DNA of 64,000 bases from Fidelibacterota bacterium (GTDB lineage: Bacteria; Fidelibacterota; UBA8477; JABMPR01): the NCBI GenBank assembly GCA_021734255.1, contig JAIPJM010000001.1:62001-126000 (forward strand), written 5' to 3'. The notes beneath the pieces are model-generated. The model ran no database searches and was not told the origin of the DNA. It saw only the letters and a list, made by a program, of their open reading frames with translations. A program made the position numbers and the translations under genes. Positions 35,701-43,484 of the stretch are shown one piece after another; positions within the stretch are counted from its first letter, which is position 1; each line of letters starts with the position of its first letter.

Positions 35701-35827
35701 CAGGGTTGAGCTAATGAACAACAAATCTTTGACATTTGTTTTTGAGGGCAAGACACGCCAGGATACTGTTTTCGGGCTTAGAAAATTCTTGGAAAGCCTG
35801 GCACATTCATATAAATTTTTTGCTTGA
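32690..35827 (+). CDS. mfd: Transcription-repair coupling factor Mfd
   Basis: Mfd removes RNA polymerase stalled at DNA damage and recruits UvrA. The 1045-residue protein has a UvrB-like N-terminal module (to about 340), an RNAP-interaction CarD-like domain (FDEGDVVVHLDFGVGKYLG, from about 367), a RecG-like translocase with Walker A GDVGFGKTE (about 520-528), DEEHRFG (about 621), SMTATPIPRTL and QLRGRVGR, and a C-terminal TRCF domain. It is roughly 100 residues shorter than the E. coli protein, mostly at the N-terminus. TTG 32690 overlaps mnmG by 23 bases; GTG 32699 inside parS is an alternative. Confidence 0.95.
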   Translation: MFHVKHPDFNAVISRLYPLDADTGGVELPLVPLLATASYRQQPLLLAVPDKSSAERVFSDLVALSTDIEVHFIGYSLISGVDDGQATRALRLLLEDVPGIYLTIASDMLGGFRREALDFNEYHVGKQYVMQDVEASLDAFGFERVSFVVEPGTFSVRGGILDVFPGEQEAPLRMDFLGNMLESMHAFDPGSQRSGVSLDHVRIYTRNPYDTESTSLLLDFIPSRCSIFHFRPQLEDSPSASLADQLLRDRRRGTVMLYQARGVDPSFSVEVQPEFHRNLAAFRARLSFLNENNYQVFLCADSPVQLDRLGVLFKGATFSGLPLSLASGFIDHNNKLAVLTDHQIFGRGRKRNVIARRFPVKPATSIEAFDEGDVVVHLDFGVGKYLGVERIPFKQGHKEVLTLEYELGDRIYVPVDKMNRVHKYESHVDQPSKLTRLRTTEWEQAKLKTKNAVDTYTKELMELYANRFVAAGHAFGEDDELQQKMEAAFVYDETSDQLQAIAEIKKDMQSPFPMDRLLCGDVGFGKTEVAMRASFKAVSNSRQVGVLVPTTILAQQHLETFSDRFKDFPVSIGLLSRFRTSKQIRETLAQLEAGEIDIVVGTHRLLSQDVVFKSLGLLIIDEEHRFGVKHKERIKEMMTAVDSLSMTATPIPRTLQMSLMGARDISTLKVPPKERQPIETHVIHFDEKVIRSAILREVDRGGQVFFVHNRVESIGVVLSKLQVLLPEVKFGVGHGQMAPRELERVMLGFFHREFDVLLSTTIVESGLDIPNANTMIVNRADAMGLSQLYQLRGRVGRSSRKAWSYFITPGFNRLSVTASRRLNALERHAHYGGGYELAMRDLEIRGSGNIFGTDQSGHISNIGYHLYTKMLQETLELLRAGEDETVQTYPQPEISTDRSAGIPREYIDDTAERIAVYRRISGAENSTDLGDLRNELRERFGVLPREVSDLLDISLIKHFGQALGLERLSIKEKRGQGDFFQKHVEQAGSVIIKSLSKSMQDFDSRVELMNNKSLTFVFEGKTRQDTVFGLRKFLESLAHSYKFFA
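32691..32706. promoter_or_regulatory. parS: parS site at the mnmG-mfd junction
   Basis: TGTTTCACGTGAAACA is an exact copy of the 16-base parS consensus. It covers the last codons of mnmG and the first codons of mfd (which reads MFHVKH from it). ParB would spread from here during origin segregation. parA and parB are not in the window. Confidence 0.92.
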
Positions 35828-35872
35828 AACAATGAATTATAAATACAATATAAACAAAAGGTTATTATTACT

Positions 35873-37588
35873 ATGTTCCGACTAAGAAATGCGACCGTAC
35901 TTCTGCTGCTTATCAGTGTGTTCTTTTCCTGTACGTCACTGGATGATTCCACGCTTGCCGTACTTGACGGCGAGATGATTCCACTGGAAGATTTCACAGC
36001 TGTAACCCCTGCTTCTCGATTTGTTGATAAGAGCAACGATGATATTGATGCTGTTGTTGATGATTTCCTTAAACGCGAACTTTTTGTGCATGCCGCTTTC
36101 GAGCGTGGATATGAAAAAGATTCGCTTGTGGCTGAAAGATTAAAAACAACGCAGCGTGGTATTATGATGCAGTACGTCTTCGAAAAGGCGATCCTGGGTT
36201 CAGTTCTCAATGATGATGTTCTGAGGGAAATGTATGACCGTGCAGGTGTCGAGGTGAAAGCGCGACATATCCTGCTGCAGTTTGATGGCGTTGCCCGCTC
36301 TCAATCAACAAGAAGTAAGGCGGAGGCGGTTCGTCTTATGGAAGACATTAAAAAGCGGGTTGCCACCGGTGAGTCTTTTGAAGCGCTTGCCGAGGAATTG
36401 TCAGAAGGTCCTTCTGCTTCAAGCGGTGGTGATCTGGGGTGGTTCGGCTGGGGCAGAATGGTCGGTCCCTTTCAGGAGGCAGCCTTTGCTTTAAAGCCCG
36501 GTGAGTTATCTGGTGTTGTAGAGACAATGTTCGGTCTTCACCTTATAAAGGTTGAAGATCGTCGCGAGATGAACCGGGGGTCTTTTGAAGAAGAAAAACC
36601 GCGTTTGATGCAGCAGGCCAGAAAAGCCATGGAGGGTGAGATCCGGATGAAGGCTGACGGGTTTGTCGCCAACATTAAAAAGGAAGCTGGATTCGAGCTA
36701 TACAAGGACAATATCAGTGTCTTTATTAAAGTTTATAACGGATCCGATCTTCAGAACAAGCCTCTGGATGTTGTGCTTGAATCATTGACTTTTGCCCCGC
36801 CACTTCTGACGCTGAATGGCGAAGAGAAGAATTACCGCTGGGTGCTTGATCAACTAAGGGCCATACCTAAAGCACAGCGGCCGGTCTTCAGTTCTGAAAA
36901 TCACCTGATCAGCATCCTTGACCAGCTCGTGTTTCAGAGCCTGGTAATCGATTATGGATATGCTCAGCAGTACGATCAGGATGAGGCATTCAAAGAAAAG
37001 ACTCGAGGTCTTGCGGAAAACCTGGTCTATAGCACATTTATGGAAAAGGAAGTAACCAATCAGGCCCAGCCTTCTGATGAGGATCTGAAGTCCTATTATG
37101 AGAAACACAAAAAAGATAAATATCTGGACAAACAGAAGGTAAGCGTGAAGGAAATATTTGTAAAAGACAGTCTCTTGGCTGTTGACTTGAAAAAACGTCT
37201 GAATGCTGGTGAGGAGATCGGTTTTCTGGCGAGTCGTTTTTCTGAGAGGAAGACAGGTAAAGACAATGAAGGAAGCCTCCCCCCTTTCCAGGAAGGTCGG
37301 TACGGGGAAATGGGTAAAGCAGCATTTACAATGCAGCCCGGCGATGTTTCAGAGCCGATCCAGCTCGGGAATGGTTACTCCATCATTCAGCTGGAAGAGA
37401 TTATCCCTGAACAACCGCGTCCCTTTGCCCGTGTGAAAAGCCGTATTAAGAACGAGCTTACAAATGACATGAGAAAGAGGCGCGGGGAAGAACTTTTTAA
37501 AGAACTGAAAAAGGAATTCTCTGTTAAGATCAACTATTCTGCTGTTCATGACTTTTATAATCAGGAGCTGAAAGCGGTCGAGGAATAA
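35873..37588 (+). CDS. Lipoprotein peptidyl-prolyl isomerase with two parvulin domains
   Basis: The 571-residue protein starts with a signal peptide ending in the lipobox VFFSC (C about 20), so it is lipid-anchored in the periplasm. A complete parvulin domain occupies about 120-230 (VKARHILLQFDG, GGDLGWFGWGRMVGPFQEAAFAL, GLHLIKVEDRR). A second, more divergent one lies at about 420-515 (KVSVKEIFVKD, GSLPPFQEGRYGEMGKAAFTM, GYSIIQLEEI). It should assist folding of exported proteins. It leads a three-gene parvulin cluster with four-base spacing to the next gene. Confidence 0.88.
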   Translation: MFRLRNATVLLLLISVFFSCTSLDDSTLAVLDGEMIPLEDFTAVTPASRFVDKSNDDIDAVVDDFLKRELFVHAAFERGYEKDSLVAERLKTTQRGIMMQYVFEKAILGSVLNDDVLREMYDRAGVEVKARHILLQFDGVARSQSTRSKAEAVRLMEDIKKRVATGESFEALAEELSEGPSASSGGDLGWFGWGRMVGPFQEAAFALKPGELSGVVETMFGLHLIKVEDRREMNRGSFEEEKPRLMQQARKAMEGEIRMKADGFVANIKKEAGFELYKDNISVFIKVYNGSDLQNKPLDVVLESLTFAPPLLTLNGEEKNYRWVLDQLRAIPKAQRPVFSSENHLISILDQLVFQSLVIDYGYAQQYDQDEAFKEKTRGLAENLVYSTFMEKEVTNQAQPSDEDLKSYYEKHKKDKYLDKQKVSVKEIFVKDSLLAVDLKKRLNAGEEIGFLASRFSERKTGKDNEGSLPPFQEGRYGEMGKAAFTMQPGDVSEPIQLGNGYSIIQLEEIIPEQPRPFARVKSRIKNELTNDMRKRRGEELFKELKKEFSVKINYSAVHDFYNQELKAVEE

Positions 37589-37591
37589 TTC

Positions 37592-38407
37592 ATGCGAAAA
37601 TTCTTCCTGGTCCTTTCCCCCATCCTGTTGCTTGTCGGCATACTGGCCTGTTCTGATAACAGGAGCGATTCGCTGATCGCAGAGGTGAATCACGAGCGAT
37701 TGTTTCTAGATGAGTTACGGTTGATGCACCCTGGTTTTATGCAGCTCGACAGTCTTCAGAAGTCACTTCTTGTTGAAAACTGGATAAGGGAAACCCTTCT
37801 GGCGCAGGAAGCAGAGAAGAATCTCATACATAAGGATCCCGTGTTCAATTATCGTGTCGATACTTACCGGCGCCGCATCCTGGCTGATAATCAACTGGAT
37901 GCCGTTTTGAAGCATCGTGGAAGTGTGACCCGGGCAGAAGTGGAAGCCTACTATAATGAGAATATTTCATCCTTTCAAAGACAGAGTAACGAGTTTTTCG
38001 GTTTCCATGTGCTCTTGGATTCTCGTGATGATGGCCGTGAGCTAGAGCGGGCTATCGAAAGAAATGACCTCGAAAAGAAACAGGCGCTGGTGGCAGACAG
38101 ACCAAAAGAGACCGGTCTATTCAAGGTGGAAAATTTGGTCCCAGAGGTGAAGGAATATCTGCTGAAACGAAAGCGGGCGGGTATTTTTGGACCCGTTAGA
38201 TCGGATCTCGGCTATCACCTGGTAGAAGTAAAAACCTGGTATGATAGGGGATCAACCAAAAGCCTAGATGAAGTCTGGGAGGAAATTGCCGCCCGCCTAT
38301 CGGTTAACCGCCAGAAGAATATTGAATTCATGCTGATAGATAGTTTAAGAAAAGAAGGTAGTATCTTCTTAAATAAAGAGGTTCTCTATGAGATATCTGA
38401 TCTCTAA
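37592..38407 (+). CDS. SurA/PpiC-related lipoprotein
   Basis: The 271-residue protein has a signal peptide with lipobox GILAC (C20) and a SurA-like N-terminal helical region (LIAEVNHERLFLDELRLMH; SLLVENWIRETLLAQEAEKN). The parvulin core appears degenerate: the usual HILL and GGDLGWF motifs are not visible, although a remnant (GIFGPVRSDLGYHLVEVKTW) remains near residues 193-213. It is likely a folding chaperone without strong isomerase activity. It overlaps surA by 20 bases. Confidence 0.75.
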   Translation: MRKFFLVLSPILLLVGILACSDNRSDSLIAEVNHERLFLDELRLMHPGFMQLDSLQKSLLVENWIRETLLAQEAEKNLIHKDPVFNYRVDTYRRRILADNQLDAVLKHRGSVTRAEVEAYYNENISSFQRQSNEFFGFHVLLDSRDDGRELERAIERNDLEKKQALVADRPKETGLFKVENLVPEVKEYLLKRKRAGIFGPVRSDLGYHLVEVKTWYDRGSTKSLDEVWEEIAARLSVNRQKNIEFMLIDSLRKEGSIFLNKEVLYEISDL

Positions 38408-39686
38408 ACATTCAAGGACCTCAACCGTCCTCTTCACCATTTTACTGTTTATTGGCAGTCTGCAGGCCCAGCAGTTGATCGATGGGGTCGCCGCTATTGT
38501 CGGCGAAAAAGCAATTCTTTATTCTGAGGTTGAGCAGGTAACCCAGTTGTTTGCCATGCAGTCAAGAATACCCTCATACTCCTCACCAGAGGTTATCCAG
38601 CAACTCCGCTCCCGTGCCCTTGAGGAGCTGTTGAATCAGCAGGTCTTATTGGAATATGCGCGTCAGGAAACGATTGAAGTCGAAGATCGGGCCGTTCAAA
38701 TGCAGCTGGATCAATCCCTGCAAAGTATTGAGATGCAGTACGGTAGTTTGAACAAGGCTGCTGAGGCTTTTGGTGTTGACCGTTTTAAAATAAAATCCTA
38801 CTACGAAGATCAGATACGCAATAATCTTCTGGTTGAACGGGTGAAGATGGAACTGTTCAGTGATATTAAGGTCAGCCGACGAGAGGTTGAAGATTTTTAC
38901 GAAACCTGGCAAGACAGCTTCCCTGATAAGAACCCACAGGTTGATTTTTCCATTCTCTCCCTCAATGTGGAAATCGGTGATGACGAGATGGAGCAGCTCA
39001 AACGCCAGTTAACGGATATAAAAAAGGATATTAAGGCCGGTACGCTCTCATTTGAGGATGCTGCCAAACAATATTCAAAAGACCCTGGTTCTGCGGCGAA
39101 TGGCGGCGATCTTGGATTTATAGGAAAAGGCGTCTTTGTTAAACCGTTCGAAGAGGCTGCTTTTGCCATGAAGCCTGGCACACTGAGTGGTCCTGTCGAA
39201 ACTCAATTTGGTATCCACCTCCTGAAACTCCACGAAAAAACGGATAATCAGGTTCATGTCTCTCATATTCTTCTTGTTCCGGAGGCAGACGAATCTGACC
39301 GTCAGCGTACGTCGGAGAAACTCCAGGCTATACGGGACCTGATCATCTCCGGTGATAGTACCTTTGTGGATATGGTCAATGCCTATGCCACTGACGATAT
39401 GGTAATCGCCCGTGACGGACGGATGGGGATGACTGATATTTCTCTTTTACCAGAGGACATACATGATCTCCTCTTAAATATTCCCCTGGAAAGCCTCTCT
39501 ATGCCAGTTTTCAGTGCTGATCAGTATCATATTATCAAGGTTCACGAGCGAACCCCAGGCGGTAAGGTGAACTTGGATGATCATTGGGCTGAAGTGGAGA
39601 CCATGGCAGTTGAATTTAAAAAACGGGATCGTTATGAATACTGGATCAATGATCAGCGCGCCAGGATGTATATCCAGATAAAATAG
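38388..39686 (+). CDS. surA: Periplasmic chaperone / peptidyl-prolyl isomerase SurA
   Basis: The 432-residue protein has an N-terminal signal peptide (ending QAQQ), the SurA chaperone segment (IDGVAAIVGEKAILYSEVEQ, residues about 32-51) and two parvulin domains. The first is canonical (QVDFSILSLN, GGDLGFIGKGVFVKPFEEAAFAM, GIHLLKLHEK). The second begins HVSHILLVPEADES. It escorts outer-membrane proteins. Third of three linked folding factors; its end borders the candidate origin. Confidence 0.9.
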   Translation: MRYLISKHSRTSTVLFTILLFIGSLQAQQLIDGVAAIVGEKAILYSEVEQVTQLFAMQSRIPSYSSPEVIQQLRSRALEELLNQQVLLEYARQETIEVEDRAVQMQLDQSLQSIEMQYGSLNKAAEAFGVDRFKIKSYYEDQIRNNLLVERVKMELFSDIKVSRREVEDFYETWQDSFPDKNPQVDFSILSLNVEIGDDEMEQLKRQLTDIKKDIKAGTLSFEDAAKQYSKDPGSAANGGDLGFIGKGVFVKPFEEAAFAMKPGTLSGPVETQFGIHLLKLHEKTDNQVHVSHILLVPEADESDRQRTSEKLQAIRDLIISGDSTFVDMVNAYATDDMVIARDGRMGMTDISLLPEDIHDLLLNIPLESLSMPVFSADQYHIIKVHERTPGGKVNLDDHWAEVETMAVEFKKRDRYEYWINDQRARMYIQIK

Positions 39687-40313
39687 TTTTTAGCTTAGGG
39701 TAGACTTATCAACAGGGTTTGTGGTGCGCTCTGGCGCCTTCCTCCTGTGTTTTTTTTGGATTTAAGCTATTTTTCATATATCTATTCTATTTATTCACAC
39801 ACCAGCTTATCGACATGGGTTAAATTTTAGCTTAAATAACAAGGCCTGTCAATAAGTACTTGCCTTTTTAACCTCCTATTAACCACTATCAACGTCAATT
39901 CGTAACTTACCAACAGATAAATAATTTATTTAAATCGCTGTAATTATTTTAATTAATACTATTTTACAATAAGTTATCAACATTATATTTCAACACTACA
40001 ACAGCTACTATTATTAATATACTATATAACTATTAGTATTATATGACCCCTCGGTCAGTGGGATGACGTGTTAGTATTCACCTTAAATCGATTTTCAGTA
40101 GTGAACAATAATGCACTCCAAGATTGGTTTTAAGCTCTGCTTTCAGAAAACTTTACAGGTATTGAGATATACTGTTTTAGACTCAATTTCAATATGAGCC
40201 ATCTTTTTTGTATGTGGGCTATTTTGTATTTTGTTAGAATTCTAATCTGGTCAAATTAATCGCAATTGAAGTCTGTAATACTAAGACAAACGAAATTGTG
40301 ATGAGGGCAATGA
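39687..40313. other. oriC: Candidate replication origin (oriC) region
   Basis: This 627-base gap has no gene. It holds DnaA-box-like 9-mers at 39706 (TTATCAACA), 39791 (TTATTCACA, exact consensus TTATNCACA), 39807 (TTATCGACA), 39847 (reverse, TTATTGACA), 39907 (TTACCAACA) and 39974 (TTATCAACA). The stretch 39916-40050 is almost entirely A/T with few G, like a duplex-unwinding element. TTAGAATTCTAA at 40234-40245 is a perfect 12-base palindrome near the next gene. The rest (40050-40230) shows nothing I recognise. Two parS sites lie 7-9 kb to the left. Origin call is by pattern only. Confidence 0.65.
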
Positions 40314-41411
40314 GTGAAATCTGAAACACGCCAAAAGTTACTTCAGATCGTCATGGTTATATTGACGATATATTTTTTCCTTCTGAGTATCAAATTACTC
40401 GGGCATAGCTTTAAACTGTTTGGAAAAGATTTTGCTGAAGCGATGCTCAGCACCACATCAGATCCATTTGCAGGCTTGATTATTGGGATTGTGGCTACAT
40501 CCTTAATTCAAAGTTCTTCAACAACCACATCGATTGTTGTAGGTCTGGTAGCAGGTGGTGTCGTGACCCTTGAAAATGCCATCCCAATTATTATGGGTGC
40601 CAATATAGGGACGACCGTCACGAACACACTCGTATCTTTAGGTCACATGGGTAGGCGTCTGGAATTTAAACGCGCTTTTGCTGCCGGTGTTGTCCATGAC
40701 TTTTACAATATTTTATCCGTGATAGTTTTATTTCCTTTAGAATTAAAGTTTCATATGATTCAAAAATCAGCTCTGTTTCTTGACAAACAGTTCGAAGGGG
40801 TTGGCGGTATGAAACTCTTTAATCCGCTAAAAGCAATTCTAGCTCCCGTTATTTCATTTATAGACAAACTTTTTGAAAACGTTCCGTATAATGACATTCT
40901 GCTAATGGTTATCTCTATCGTAACCATGTTCGTAGCCCTGGCATTTTTAATAAAAACGATCAGATCCCTGGTTCTCGATAAGATCGAAATCATCATAAAT
41001 AAATATCTATTCAAAAATGATTTTCTCGGTGTGATCTGGGGAGCAGGTATGACGTTTATCGTTCAGAGTAGCTCGGTAACAACGTCACTAATTGTTCCAC
41101 TGGCAGGTGCAGGTGTTGTGAATCTGAGGAAAATTTTCCCTTATACCCTGGGTGCGAATATAGGAACAACAGGTACAGCCCTGTTAGCAGCTCTGGCTAC
41201 TACTAACCCAGTTGCCGTTACTGCTGCTTTTGCACACCTGGTATTTAATATTTTTGGGATTGCGATATTTTATCCGCTGAAAGCAATCCCAATAGGATTA
41301 GCTGAAAGAATCAGTGAGTATGTATCAATTTCAAGACGGAATCTCATTATGTTTCTGGTGGGTTACTCTATGATATATTTCATACCAATTTTATTTATAA
41401 TTTTATTTTAA
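40314..41411 (+). CDS. Na/phosphate cotransporter family protein
   Basis: The 365-residue membrane protein has about nine hydrophobic segments and the duplicated PNaS-family signature: LIQSSSTTTSIVVGLVAGG with GANIGTTVTN (about 63-107), and again FIVQSSSVTTSLIVPLAGAG with GANIGTTGTA (about 247-290). These QSSS repeats bind Na+ and phosphate. Start is GTG 40314 with GAGGGC upstream. A PhoU-like gene follows 15 bases later, supporting phosphate transport. Confidence 0.9.
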   Translation: MKSETRQKLLQIVMVILTIYFFLLSIKLLGHSFKLFGKDFAEAMLSTTSDPFAGLIIGIVATSLIQSSSTTTSIVVGLVAGGVVTLENAIPIIMGANIGTTVTNTLVSLGHMGRRLEFKRAFAAGVVHDFYNILSVIVLFPLELKFHMIQKSALFLDKQFEGVGGMKLFNPLKAILAPVISFIDKLFENVPYNDILLMVISIVTMFVALAFLIKTIRSLVLDKIEIIINKYLFKNDFLGVIWGAGMTFIVQSSSVTTSLIVPLAGAGVVNLRKIFPYTLGANIGTTGTALLAALATTNPVAVTAAFAHLVFNIFGIAIFYPLKAIPIGLAERISEYVSISRRNLIMFLVGYSMIYFIPILFIILF

Positions 41412-41426
41412 GTGATAGGTGAAGAT

Positions 41427-42092
41427 ATGTGGAAAGAATTAAAACAAATCTGGTTTGGTGATGATCTTTTAAGTGAGGCGTGGGATATGACATATGAAGC
41501 GCTGAATATTGATTCTGAAATGTTTGACGATGCTGTGACTGCCTTATGGGGAGATAGCAAGATAGCCACACAGAAACTTATTTTCAAAAAAGACAAATTG
41601 ATAAATAAGTATGAGCGTGATATTCGCAGGAAGATCATTACGCATCTATCTGTTCAGCAAGGAGAAGGACTTGCAGCTGGAATGGTGCTCTCAACAGTGA
41701 TCGTTGATGTGGAACGGATCGGAGATTACATAAAAAATATTGTCGATCTCACAGAGATGCACCCGGGAGATCTAAAAGATAAAGATGTAAAACAGGTGCT
41801 TAATGAAATGGAAAACTCCATTAAAAACCTATTCAAGGTAACACGTGAGTGTGTTGAGGATGGCGATGAAGATATTGCCCTTGAGTTATACTATACGACG
41901 AAAGAACTGGGACGTATGTGTGATGAAAATATACGTGACATACTAACATCCGGAAAGTCTTACGAATCAAATTCAACCGTTTATGCACTCTACTTCAGAT
42001 ATTTAAAGCGCATCAGTGCTCATCTCAGGAACATAGTTTCAAGCGTTATCAACCCATATGACAGGATAGGATATAAACCTAAAAACGTGTAG
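41427..42092 (+). CDS. PhoU-like regulator of phosphate transport
   Basis: The 221-residue helical protein has the PhoU repeat pattern VIVDVERIGDYIKNIVDLTEMHPGD (about 96-120) and a second RYLKRISAHLRNIVSSVINPYDRIGY near the C-terminus. PhoU-type proteins bind metal clusters and control phosphate transporters. The ATG at 41427 has AGGTGA five bases upstream; a GTG at 41412 would add five residues. It pairs with the Na/Pi cotransporter gene. Confidence 0.85.
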   Translation: MWKELKQIWFGDDLLSEAWDMTYEALNIDSEMFDDAVTALWGDSKIATQKLIFKKDKLINKYERDIRRKIITHLSVQQGEGLAAGMVLSTVIVDVERIGDYIKNIVDLTEMHPGDLKDKDVKQVLNEMENSIKNLFKVTRECVEDGDEDIALELYYTTKELGRMCDENIRDILTSGKSYESNSTVYALYFRYLKRISAHLRNIVSSVINPYDRIGYKPKNV

Positions 42093-42097
42093 CTGAT

Positions 42098-42547
42098 ATG
42101 TATAAAGTTATCCTGGCCAAAAATGAACATATCGAGATCATCGCAGAGTTTAACCGACAAATGGCATTGGAAACAGAGACTATCGAACTCAAACCGGAAA
42201 CGATACAGGCTGGCGTCAGCGCTGTTCTAAAAGATCCCACAAAAGGATTCTATCTTGTTTGTGAATCTGAATCTGAAGTCGTGGCTTGTCTGATGATCAC
42301 GACAGAATGGAGCGATTGGAGAAACGGGGATATCTGGTGGTTACAGAGTGTATACGTACATCCTGACCATCGCCAGAAAGGTGTCTTCAGCCTCCTGTAT
42401 AAACATTTGAAAGAAATGATCAGAGAACGAGAGGATATCGCTGGACTGCGTCTCTATGTGGATGAACACAACCAGACAGCCATTAAGACCTATATTGCCC
42501 TGGGAATGGAAACCAGCAACTATCAGATGCTGGAATTCATGAAATAG
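42098..42547 (+). CDS. GNAT family N-acetyltransferase
   Basis: The 149-residue protein has the GNAT acetyl-CoA loop WWLQSVYVHPDHRQKGVFSLLYKHL (about 87-111, Q/R-x-x-G-x-type) and GLRLYVDEHNQTAIKTYIALGME near the C-terminus. The acceptor is unknown. It starts five bases after the PhoU-like gene, but may be unrelated in function. Confidence 0.88.
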   Translation: MYKVILAKNEHIEIIAEFNRQMALETETIELKPETIQAGVSAVLKDPTKGFYLVCESESEVVACLMITTEWSDWRNGDIWWLQSVYVHPDHRQKGVFSLLYKHLKEMIREREDIAGLRLYVDEHNQTAIKTYIALGMETSNYQMLEFMK

Positions 42548-42608
42548 AACCCCATAAAAACCACCTATAGTAAATAATTACATTAATTAATATTGACTTA
42601 TTTCTTGC

Positions 42609-42637
42609 TTGCAATGCAACATGAGGAAATTTATCAT
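42609..42637 (+). promoter_or_regulatory. Predicted promoter of the sco-cox operon
   Basis: TTGCAA (42609-42614) and TATCAT (42632-42637) are 17 bases apart. The -10 is followed by GTTTGC. The same 12-mer TATCATGTTTGC occurs at the predicted act-operon promoter. TTGCAATGCAA at 42609-42619 is a near-palindrome overlapping the -35. Prediction by eye. Confidence 0.55.
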
Positions 42638-42667
42638 GTTTGCGCTAACAGCGAGATCGAAAGCGGG

Positions 42668-43480
42668 GTGACTGTGACATTCAAAAAATATATTTACGTA
42701 ATCATTCTGGGTACTTGGCTCATTTCGGGAGCAAATGCTGAAGAAGCCACAATCGGCATTGATGATAGTGTTCTTGGGGATACTGTTGCAATGGATCTGG
42801 AGTTCTATGATGAAAAAGGCGAAGTGATAACCCTGGCAGAGGCGAGTGAGGGAAAACCAACAGTTCTTGCTCTGGTTTATTACAACTGTACATCAATTTG
42901 TAATCCATTCCTGAATGCCATTGTTGATGTGGTTAACCAGTCGCCAGAGGCATTTCTCCCAGGAGATAAATATAATATTGTCGCTGTCAGTTTTGACCCT
43001 GAAGAGAAAGCAGACCTAGCAGCTGAAAAAAAAGAATCGTACTTTAACCAGTTCGAACGTGACAACCCAATACCAGCACCTTCTTTTCGATTTCTGACAG
43101 GTGATTCTGCCAACATCCGCACACTTACAGAGTCTGTTGGCTTTCTCTATGATGAAGATGGTCAGGGGGGCTTCATGCACGCCTCTTCCATAATCATCTT
43201 ATCACCCAGTGGGGTTATATCGAGATACATCAGGGGATTATCATTTCTGCCTGTAGAGATCATGGTTTCAGTAACGAATGCCATGGAGGGTAAATGGGCG
43301 CCAACAATTAAGAAGATCGTAAAATTTTGTTTTGCTGAAGAGCCTGATGGAAGAGGGTACTATTTCGACTTCTTAAAGGTAACAGGCGTTTTAATTCTAT
43401 TATCAATTATAACAACGACGCTGGTGCTGACGGTTATTGTGAAGAGAAAAGCACCGGCAAAAGCAGAACCTGAGGAATAA
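42668..43480 (+). CDS. SCO1/SenC family copper chaperone, membrane-anchored
   Basis: Sco proteins deliver copper to the CuA site of cytochrome oxidase subunit II. The 270-residue protein has a signal peptide, the thioredoxin-fold motif NCTSIC (C74 and C78, CxxxC) and the conserved histidine GFMHAS (H171). A C-terminal membrane helix (about 235-258) is an extra anchor. GTG 42668 is chosen because it opens the signal peptide and lies after the predicted promoter; GTG 42674 is equally possible. It heads the oxidase operon. Confidence 0.9.
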   Translation: MTVTFKKYIYVIILGTWLISGANAEEATIGIDDSVLGDTVAMDLEFYDEKGEVITLAEASEGKPTVLALVYYNCTSICNPFLNAIVDVVNQSPEAFLPGDKYNIVAVSFDPEEKADLAAEKKESYFNQFERDNPIPAPSFRFLTGDSANIRTLTESVGFLYDEDGQGGFMHASSIIILSPSGVISRYIRGLSFLPVEIMVSVTNAMEGKWAPTIKKIVKFCFAEEPDGRGYYFDFLKVTGVLILLSIITTTLVLTVIVKRKAPAKAEPEE

Positions 43481-43484
43481 CGAT

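Noticed and set aside
35629-36210. Long antisense reading frame over the mfd end and the first parvulin gene
   Set aside because: It mirrors two well-supported genes, is rich in Ser/Thr/Ile without a family pattern, and has no binding site.
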